This document shows positions 56,198-64,000 of a stretch of DNA of 64,000 bases, in pieces. Positions within the stretch are counted from its first letter, which is position 1, and the number at the start of each line of letters is the position of its first letter. Source of the DNA: Siphonodentalium dalli (taxonomy: Eukaryota > Mollusca > Scaphopoda > Gadilida > Siphonodentaliidae); NCBI GenBank assembly GCA_032622095.1, contig CP136061.1, forward strand, positions 10,987,287 through 11,051,286. The letters are read 5' to 3'. Below the pieces are notes generated by a model. It was not told the DNA's origin and made no database searches. It was given only the letters and a program-made list of their open reading frames with translations. The position numbers and the translations under genes are program-made.

Positions 56198-56405
56198 TTA
56201 ACCCTTTCAGTGCCAAGTCTGATTTTTGTATCATATTTCCTTGATCATTTTTCAAATTTATTGATTATAATAATGTGATACATTGATGGAAAGAGCTCTA
56301 AGAGCTCTTTCCATCAATGTATCACATTATTATAATCAATAAATTAAAAAAATGATCATGGAAATATGGGTTGATACAAAAATCGGACTTGGCACTGAAA
56401 GGGTA
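56198..56405. mobile_element. Long near-perfect palindrome with TTAA-type ends
   Basis: Arms of ~103 bp mirror about base 56300 (AAAGAGCTCT-A-AGAGCTCTTT). The outer ends are TTAACCCTTTCAGTGCCAAG and its inverse, with TTAA lost on the right (GGGTAAA). CCCTTT plus TTAA suggests a foldback piggyBac-like MITE. Confidence 0.85.
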
Positions 56406-56526
56406 AATATGCTATTGGTAAATAAGAGAAGGAAGGGTTAAATATGCTATTGGGACATATGCATACTGGTATATAAGAGAGAAGTCACTTCTCCCTATGA
56501 CACAAATAGGGAGAACTGACACATTT

Positions 56527-58084
56527 GATGGAGACGGTGTCTCCCAAGTCACCATATAGGCTGGTCCCTGTCTCCCAAGTCACCATATATGCTGGTCACT
56601 GTCTCCCAATTCACCATATAGGCAGGTCCCTGACTCCCAAGTCACCATATAGGCTGATCCCTGTCTCACAAGTCACCATATAGGCTGATCCCTGTCTCCC
56701 AAGTCACCATATAGGCTGGTCCCTGTCTCCCAAGTCACCATATATGCTGGTCCCTGTCTCCCAATTCACCATATAGGCAGGTCCCTGACTCCCAATTCAC
56801 CATATAGGCAGGTCCCTGACTCTCAATTCACCATATAGGCTGATCCCTGTCTCCCAAGTCACCATATAGGCTGTTCCCTGTCTCCCAAGTCACCATATAG
56901 GCAGGTCCCTGACTCCCAATTCACCATATAGGCAGGTCCCTGACTCCCAATTCACCATATAGGCTGATCCCTGTCTCCCAAGTCACCATATAGGCGGGTC
57001 CCTGTCTCCCAAGTCACCATATAGGCAGGTCCCTGACTCCCAATTCACCATATAGGCTGATCCCTGTCTCCCAAGTCACCATATAGGCGGGTCCCTGTCT
57101 CCCAAGTCACCATATAGGCAGGTTCCCTGACTCCCAATTCACCATATAGGCTGATCCCTGTCTCCCAAGTCACCATATAGGCGGGTCCCTGTCTCCCAAG
57201 TCACGATATAGGCAGGTCCCTGACTCCCAATTCACCATATAGGCTGATCCCTATCTCCCAAGTCACCATATAGGCTGATCCCTGTCTCCCAAGTCACCAT
57301 ATAGGCTGATCCCTGTCTCCCAAGTCACCATATAGGCTGGTCCCTGTCTCCCAAGTCACCATATATGCTGGTCCCTGTCTCCTAAGTCACCATATAGGCT
57401 GGTCCCGATCTCCCAAGTCACCATATAGGCTGGTCCCTGTCTCCCAAGTCACCATATATGCTGGTCCCTGTCTCCCAAGTTACCATATAGGCTGGTCCCT
57501 GTCTCCCATGTCACCATATAGGCTGATCACTGTCTCCCAAGTCACCATATAGGCTGATCCCTGTCTCCCAAGTCGCCATATAGGCTGGTCCCTTTCTCCC
57601 ATGTCACCATATAGGCTGGTCCCTGTCTCCCAAGTCACCATATAGGCTGGTCCCTGTCTCCCAAGTCACCATATATGCTGGTCCCTGTCTCCCAAGTTAC
57701 CATATATGCTGGTCCCTGTCTCCCATGTCACCATATAGGCTGGTCCCTGTCTCCCAAGTCACCATATAGGCTGATCCCTGTCTCCCAAGTCACCATATAG
57801 GCTGGTCCCTGTCTCCCAAGTCATCATATAGGCTGGTCCCTGTCTCCCATGTCACCATATAGGCTGGTCCCTGTCTCCCAAGTCGCCATATAGGCTGGTC
57901 CCTGTCTCCATGTCACCATATAGGCTGATCCCTGTCTCCCAAGTCACGATATAGGCAGGTCCCTGACTCCCAATTCACCATATAGGCTGATCCCTGTCTC
58001 CCAAGTCACCATATAGGCGGGTCCCTGTCTCCCAAGTCACCATATAGGCAGGTCCCTGACTCCCAATTCACCATATAGGCTGAT
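56527..58084. repeat. 31-bp satellite, segment 1 (~50 copies)
   Basis: The unit is CACCATATAGGCTGGTCCCT plus GTCTCCCAAGT. Variants (GCAGGTCCCTGACTCCCAAT, GCTGATCCC, GCGGGTCCC) alternate in a regular three-unit order between ~56900 and 57240, a 93-bp higher-order repeat. The array continues beyond each inserted element. Confidence 0.98.
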
Positions 58085-59239
58085 TAGTGCTGGGCGGTAT
58101 TTCGGTATACCGATTATAGTCGGTAAGATTTTCAATACCGTTACCGTTACCGTCATTCTTTCCCATAATCGGTAAACCTTGAAGACGGAATTATCGCGGT
58201 TACATATCATACAGGCCCATTACCGAGTATATTGTGGTTTTCCTTTGTCGGGATACAAAGAAATTACTTCGTTTCTTTACACCGTATTTCATCGAAATCA
58301 CAATTAAGAGGTAGCGAGTTTGTGTCAGGAGACAGCGTTGCTGTAAATTGGGCTGGAGTAGCTACTAGCGTTGCGGATTCTGTTTACCAAGTCATCCCCG
58401 AAATTGCCGCGAATATATTTCAAGACTTACGTTGTGTGCCCCATGCACGTGCTGATCGACAATTTTAAAATGACCAGTCCGTTTCAATGATTGGCGTGTG
58501 CAAGTTTATGTCATTTCCAAACAAAATGCATTCCTTCCCCACCTGGGACAAAATCCAGCCCGACATTATATTGCAAGGTATGATTGCATCATTCTGCGCT
58601 ATTTTTAATCGACTGAATGCATGGAGCAGCTCATTATTTCAGGGGTGTTATCGAGTGGGAATAATTGATCACATTCATAAACCTGGATTTAAAAGTATGA
58701 TTTATAATAATGCAACGGGAAGTCAATAATAGTTCTAGAAGTTAAATACTTTGGAAGTAATACACTTCATTTCCCGGTATTTAATAAAATCATCGTACTT
58801 ATTCTTAAGTTATTCACACCCGGCGGAACATTCCAATATCAACGTCACCGCACGTGATCTGCAAGTCGGCACTGTCAGTTGGGGATTGTTTCAAAGCTCT
58901 TGGGTGTATCCAACTTCGCTGAATGATGCTTGCATTAAGTTGTATAAATCGCAATTATTACCTGTATTTAAGATCAGCTCATGAATCCATACATGCAGAT
59001 AATGATACATTCATTGATTGCATTCCATAATTTAATAAAACGGGAGTGTAAATTTCCTTATTTTATGTAATCTGTGTAGCGATTAGATTTCCCTCCATAA
59101 ACAGTCGACCTGTGCACCAAACGAATGCTACTAAACGGGGGTTTTAAGGGATTAGTTTAAATAATCGGTAATACCGTATACCGCGGTATTATTTTAGGAT
59201 TACCGTGGTATTTTTATGGTTAAATACCGCCCAGCACTA
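58085..59239. mobile_element. hAT element A, copy 1 (1155 bp)
   Basis: Duplications AGGCTGAT (58077-58084 and 59240-59247) and termini TAGTGCTGGGCGGTAT / ATACCGCCCAGCACTA. Subterminal CGGTATACCG-type repeats are present. Three 77-80-codon frames inside (58232, 58487, 58751) match nothing known. As the element is non-autonomous, they are not called as genes. Confidence 0.93.
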
Positions 59240-59812
59240 AGGCTGATCCCTGTCTCCCAAGTCACCATATAGGCGGGTCCCTGTCTCCCAAGTCACGATA
59301 TAGGCAGGTCCCTGACTCCCAATTCACCATATAGGCTGATCCCTGTCTCCCAAGTCACCATATAGGCTGATCCCTGTCTCCCAAGTCACCATATAGGCTG
59401 ATCCCTGTCTCCCAAGTCACCATATAGGCTGGTCCCTGTCTCCCAAGTCACCATATAGGCTGGTCCCTATCTCCCAAGTCACCATATAGGCTGGTCCCTG
59501 TCTCCTAAGCCACCATATAGGCTGATCCCTGTCTCCCAAGTCACCATATAGGCTGGTCTCCCAAGTCACCATATAGGCTGGTCTCCCAAGTCACCATATA
59601 GGCTGGTCTCCCATGTCACCATATAGGCTGATCCCTGTCTCCCAAGTCACCATATAGGCTGATCCCTGTCTCCCAAGTCACCATATAGGCTGATCCATGT
59701 CTCCCAAGTCGCCATATAGGCTAGTCCCTGTCTCCCATGTCACCATATAGGCTGGTCCCTGTCTCCCAAGTCACCATATAGGCTGTTCCCTGTCTCCCAA
59801 GTCACCATATAG
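59240..59812. repeat. 31-bp satellite, segment 2
   Basis: Continuation of the satellite between the two hAT insertions. Three shortened units (GGCTGGTCTCCCAAGTCACC) mark a local deletion and re-amplification, which the segment at 62485 repeats. Confidence 0.97.
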
Positions 59813-60913
59813 TAGAGATGGGCGGTTAACCGTGGAATCAGTTCGGTTTCGGTTGTCGGGAAAAACCGGAAATGACAACCGTGGTAAGTTGGGAAAACCC
59901 GTTGTTTCGGTTGTCACAACTTCCTGTAATCATGGCAGAGCACGACGAACGAACGAGTCCTGTGTGGAAATATTTTTCAAAGAAAGATAAGAAATCTAAG
60001 TGTGCCGCCTGTAATATATGCAGAAAGGAGTTCGCATGGTGAAATCGCGCGACGAATTAATTACGTTGCTTCCGTGTACACCTATTTTCGCCGTAGTAAA
60101 CACAACACAACACAAGTCAGTTTATTTCTCATGTTATTTTAATCATTAAGGCCGTACAAATACTCTGAAAGGTGAATTTGATAACGAGGATACGATATCA
60201 AAAGGTATCAATGGTTGTTACCCGCATCACCTATTAGTTTTTATCACTGTTTGGATGTTAAATCGTCAAATATATTTGTGCGCCGTTGATTAAAAATGTT
60301 ATGCCGGAATCGGAGCCGGAATGAATTATACCGTTTGTCGGTAAACTGTTTAGAAATAGCACTCATTCAGGTGACTTGTATTGGATGCATGTATAGTGTG
60401 TACAGTATTATGTTCCCTAAATATGGTAATAGGTATATAGCCAGATAATGTGATTGAGAGATTCTTGTCATGTTTTATTTTCATTTTGTTGTTTATTTCA
60501 AATTTTATTTTTCAAATCATAACTATACACATATATCTAGTCACACACATTAGTTTATTGCCAATATAAATTATCATTATATTATTTCACACTTATGATC
60601 ATATGATGCTGAATTGCAGTCATACACAATACAGACTCGCTTGCATTCTAGCACTGCCACTCGACATGGACATTAACAATATACATGTATTAGTAACAAT
60701 ATGATACATAATTTACAATTATAAAAGGACATGTACCTCACAAGTTATGGTGATAAAATTGGTGTGTTTTCTTTGTAATATGATGAAGCATAATTAGATT
60801 TTGTTCACATTAGTCATTTTTATTAATAAAAACCGAAACCGAAACCGAGACTCAACTCTTTTTCCACAACCGAAACCGAAACCGAGGCAAATTTTCACAA
60901 CCGCCCATCTCTA
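59813..60913 (+). mobile_element. hAT element B, copy 1 (1101 bp)
   Basis: Duplications CCATATAG (59805-59812 and 60914-60921) and termini TAGAGATGGGCGGTT / AACCGCCCATCTCTA. Subterminal GGTTTCGGTTGTC and CCGAAACCGAAACCGA repeats are present. It retains the start of a transposase exon. Confidence 0.94.
59932..60042 (+). pseudogene. BED zinc finger N-terminal fragment of hAT transposase
   Basis: 36 codons from ATG to TGA: SPVWKYFSKKDKKSK then CAACNICRKEFAW. W-x-x-F (WKYF) and C-x2-C (CNIC) are the first half of a BED finger. A stop follows EFAW, and the histidine half is absent. The duplicate is at 63177-63287. Confidence 0.85.
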
Positions 60914-61329
60914 CCATATAGGCTGGTCCCTGTCTCCCAAGTTACCATATATGCTGGTCCCTGTCTCCCATGTCACCATATAGGCTGGTCCCTGTCTCCC
61001 AAGTCACCATATAGGCTGATCCCTGTCTCCCAAGTCACCATATAGGCTGGTCCCTGTCTCCCAAGTCATCATATAGGCTGGTCCCTGTCTCCCATGTCAC
61101 CATATAGGCTGGTCCCTGTCTCCCAAGTCGCCATATAGGCTGGTCCCTGTCTCCATGTCACCATATAGGCTGATCCCTGTCTCCCAAGTCACGATATAGG
61201 CAGGTCCCTGACTCCCAATTCACCATATAGGCTGATCCCTGTCTCCCAAGTCACCATATAGGCGGGTCCCTGTCTCCCAAGTCACCATATAGGCAGGTCC
61301 CTGACTCCCAATTCACCATATAGGCTGAT
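60914..61329. repeat. 31-bp satellite, segment 3
   Basis: It corresponds unit for unit to about 57676-58084 at +3245 bp, including the AGTTACCATATATGC and CTCCATGTCACC variants. Confidence 0.97.
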
Positions 61330-62484
61330 TAGTGCTGGGCAGTATTTCGGTATACCGATTATAGTCGGTAAGATTTTCAATACCGTTACCGTTACCGTCA
61401 TTCTTTCCCATAATCGGTAAACCTTGAAGACGGAATTATCGCGGTTACATATCATACAGGCCCATTACCGAGTATATTGTGGTTTTCCTTTGTCGGGATA
61501 CAAAGAAATTACTTCGTTTCTTTACACCGTATTTCATCGAAATCACAATTAAGAGGTAGCGAGTTTGTGTCAGGAGACAGCGTTGCTGTAAATTGGGCTG
61601 GAGTAGCTACTAGCGTTGCGGATTCTGTTTACCAAGTCATCCCCGAAATTGCCGCGAATATATTTCAAGACTTACGTTGTGTGCCCCATGCACGTGCTGA
61701 TCGACAATTTTAAAATGACCAGTCCGTTTCAATGATTGGCGTGTGCAAGTTTATGTCATTTCCAAACAAAATGCATTCCTTCCCCACCTGGGACAAAATC
61801 CAGCCCGACATTATATTGCAAGGTATGATTGCATCATTCTGCGCTATTTTTAATCGACTGAATGCATGGAGCAGCTCATTATTTCAGGGGTGTTATCGAG
61901 TGGGAATAATTGATCACATTCATAAACCTGGATTTAAAAGTATGATTTATAATAATGCAACGGGAAGTCAATAATAGTTCTAGAAGTTAAATACTTTGGA
62001 AGTAATACACTTCATTTCCCGGCATTTAATAAAATCATCGTACTTATTCTTAAGTTATTCACACCCGGCGGAACATTCCAATATCAACGTCACAGCACGT
62101 GATCTGCAAGTCGGCACTGTCAGTTGGGGATTGTTTCAAAGCTCTTGGGTGTATCCAACTTCGCTGAATGATGCTTGCATTAAGTTGTATAAATCGCAAT
62201 TATTACCTGTATTTAAGATCAGCTCATGAATCCATACATGCAGATAATGATACATTCATTGATTGCATTCCATAATTTAATAAAACGGGAGTGTAAATTT
62301 CCTTATTTTATGTAATCTGTGTAGCGATTAGATTTCCCTCCATAAACAGTCGACCTGTGCACCAAACGAATGCTACTAAACGGGGGTTTTAAGGGATTAG
62401 TTTAAATAATCGGTAATACCGTATACCGCGGTATTATTTTAGGATTACCGCGGTATTTTTATGGTTAAATACCGCCCAGCACTA
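61330..62484. mobile_element. hAT element A, copy 2 (segmental duplicate)
   Basis: Offset 3245 bp from copy 1, differing at about four bases by eye (GGGCAGTAT for GGGCGGTAT, CCCGGCATT, CACAGCACG, ACCGCGG). The same target duplication in the same satellite phase shows it was copied by duplication, not by a second insertion. Confidence 0.95.
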
Positions 62485-63057
62485 AGGCTGATCCCTGTCT
62501 CCCAAGTCACCATATAGGCGGGTCCCTGTCTCCCAAGTCACGATATAGGCAGGTCCCTGACTCCCAATTCACCATATAGGCTGATCCCTGTCTCCCAAGT
62601 CACCATATAGGCTGATCCCTGTCTCCCAAGTCACCATATAGGCTGATCCCTGTCTCCCAAGTCACCATATAGGCTGGTCCCTGTCTCCCAAGTCACCATA
62701 TAGGCTGGTCCCTATCTCCCAAGTCACCATATAGGCTGGTCCCTGTCTCCTAAGCCACCATATAGGCTGATCCCTGTCTCCCAAGTCACCATATAGGCTG
62801 GTCTCCCAAGTCACCATATAGGCTGGTCTCCCAAGTCACCATATAGGCTGGTCTCCCATGTCACCATATAGGCTGATCCCTGTCTCCCAAGTCACCATAT
62901 AGGCTGATCCCTGTCTCCCAAGTCACCATATAGGCTGATCCCTGTCTCCCAAGTCGCCATATAGGCTAGTCCCTGTCTCCCATGTCACCATATAGGCTGG
63001 TCCCTGTCTCCCAAGTCACCATATAGGCTGTTCCCTGTCTCCCAAGTCACCATATAG
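62485..63057. repeat. 31-bp satellite, segment 4
   Basis: Duplicate of 59240-59812, including the three shortened units. One difference was seen (GATCCCTGTC for GATCCATGTC). Confidence 0.97.
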
Positions 63058-64000
63058 TAGAGATGGGCGGTTAACCGTGGAATCAGTTCGGTTTCGGTTG
63101 TCGGGAAAAACCGGAAATGACAACCGTGGTAAGTTGGGAAAACCCGTTGTTTCGGTTGTCACAACTTCCTGTAATCATGGCAGAGCACGACGAACGAACG
63201 AGTCCTGTGTGGAAATATTTTTCAAAGAAAGATAAGAAATCTAAGTGTGCCGCCTGTAATATATGCAGAAAGGAGTTCGCATGGTGAAATCGCGCGACGA
63301 ATTAATTACGTTGCTTCCGTGTACACCTATTTTCGCCGTAGTAAACACAACACAACACAAGTCAGTTTATTTCTCATGTTATTTTAATCATTAAGGCCGT
63401 ACAAATACTCTGAAAGGTGAATTTGATAACGAGGATACGATATCAAAAGGTATCAATGGTTGTTACCCGCATCACCTATTAGTTTTTATCACTGTTTGGA
63501 TGTTAAATCGTCAAATATATTTGTGCGCCGTTGATTAAAAATGTTATGCCGGAATCGGAGCCGGAATGAATTATACCGTTTGTCGGTAAACTGTTTAGAA
63601 ATAGCACTCATTCAGGTGACTTGTATTGGATGCATGTATAGTGTGTACAGTATTATGTTCCCTAAATATGGTAATAGGTATATAGCCAGATAATGTGATT
63701 GAGAGATTCTTGTCATGTTTTATTTTCATTTTGTTGTTTATTTCAAATTTTATTTTTCAAATCATAACTATACACATATATCTAGTCACACACATTAGTT
63801 TATTGCCAATATAAATTATCATTATATTATTTCACACTTATGATCATATGATGCTGAATTGCAGTCATACACAATACACAGACTCGCTTGCATTCTAGCA
63901 CTGCCACTCGACATGGACATTAACAATATACATGTATTAGTAACAATATGATACATAATTTACAATTATAAAAGGACATGTACCTCACAAGTTATGGTGA
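63058..64000 (+). mobile_element. hAT element B, copy 2 (cut by window edge)
   Basis: Matches 59813 onward at +3245 with a 2-bp insertion near 63877 (ACACAATACACAGACTCG). The BED fragment at 63177-63287 is unchanged. It runs off the right edge. Confidence 0.95.

Noticed and set aside
58232-58984. Three 77-80-codon frames, repeated exactly at 61477-62229
   Set aside because: They lie inside a non-autonomous hAT element, in different frames, and match no known protein. Their conservation at the second site reflects a recent segmental duplication.

Overview
The window is eukaryotic nuclear DNA. It is AT-rich, packed with transposon copies and satellites, and its only recognisable host gene is split into small exons with canonical GT..AG introns. 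The repeats match types common in marine molluscs: Helitron-like elements with ~170 bp internal tandem repeats and an ACGG-rich tail, small TIR elements, and hAT copies. A mollusc or another lophotrochozoan is the likeliest source. That is an inference from repeat style and one protein, not a proven identification.

The host gene is coproporphyrinogen-III oxidase (CPOX, heme synthesis) on the minus strand. Ten exons from 45803 down to 5061 join in phase to 924 coding bases (308 codons) with no internal stop. The 5' end (start codon, targeting peptide) lies upstream of 45803 and was not found. The last ~30 codons should lie beyond the left edge. About 98% of the 40.7 kb gene span is intron, filled with mobile elements.

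Layout. 1-3850: a 60-bp satellite. 5.6-7.4 kb: nested small TIR elements. 7.0-11.5 kb: a GC-richer block between ~195-bp inverted repeats. 11.5-14.9 kb: old degenerate repeats. 15-23.3 kb: Helitron-like and tandem repeats around four CPOX exons. 24.2-26.5 kb: a broken LINE carrying a hAT fossil. 26.6-28.0 kb: a TTAA element just beside a CPOX donor. 28.3-32.8 kb: a three-level nest, with a palindromic MITE holding a 4.07-kb element with 8-bp target duplication, which holds two head-to-tail Helitrons. 34.3-36.2 kb: three CPOX exons. 36.9-41.4 kb: a decayed copia-like retrotransposon interrupted twice. 45.5-45.8 kb: a MITE against the most upstream CPOX exon seen. 46.2-51.7 kb: a 29-bp minisatellite of ~188 copies. 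52-56.4 kb: more TIR elements and a ~1.1-kb hAT. 56.5-64 kb: a 31-bp satellite with two hAT families inserted, the whole block tandemly duplicated with a 3245-bp period.

The most unusual signal is that several CPOX exon-intron junctions are themselves tandemly copied: the acceptor of the exon at 20971-21047, and the donors of the exons at 34928-35046 and 41506-41556. Mobile elements also end within a few bases of other splice sites. I found no evidence for a new multi-gene system.
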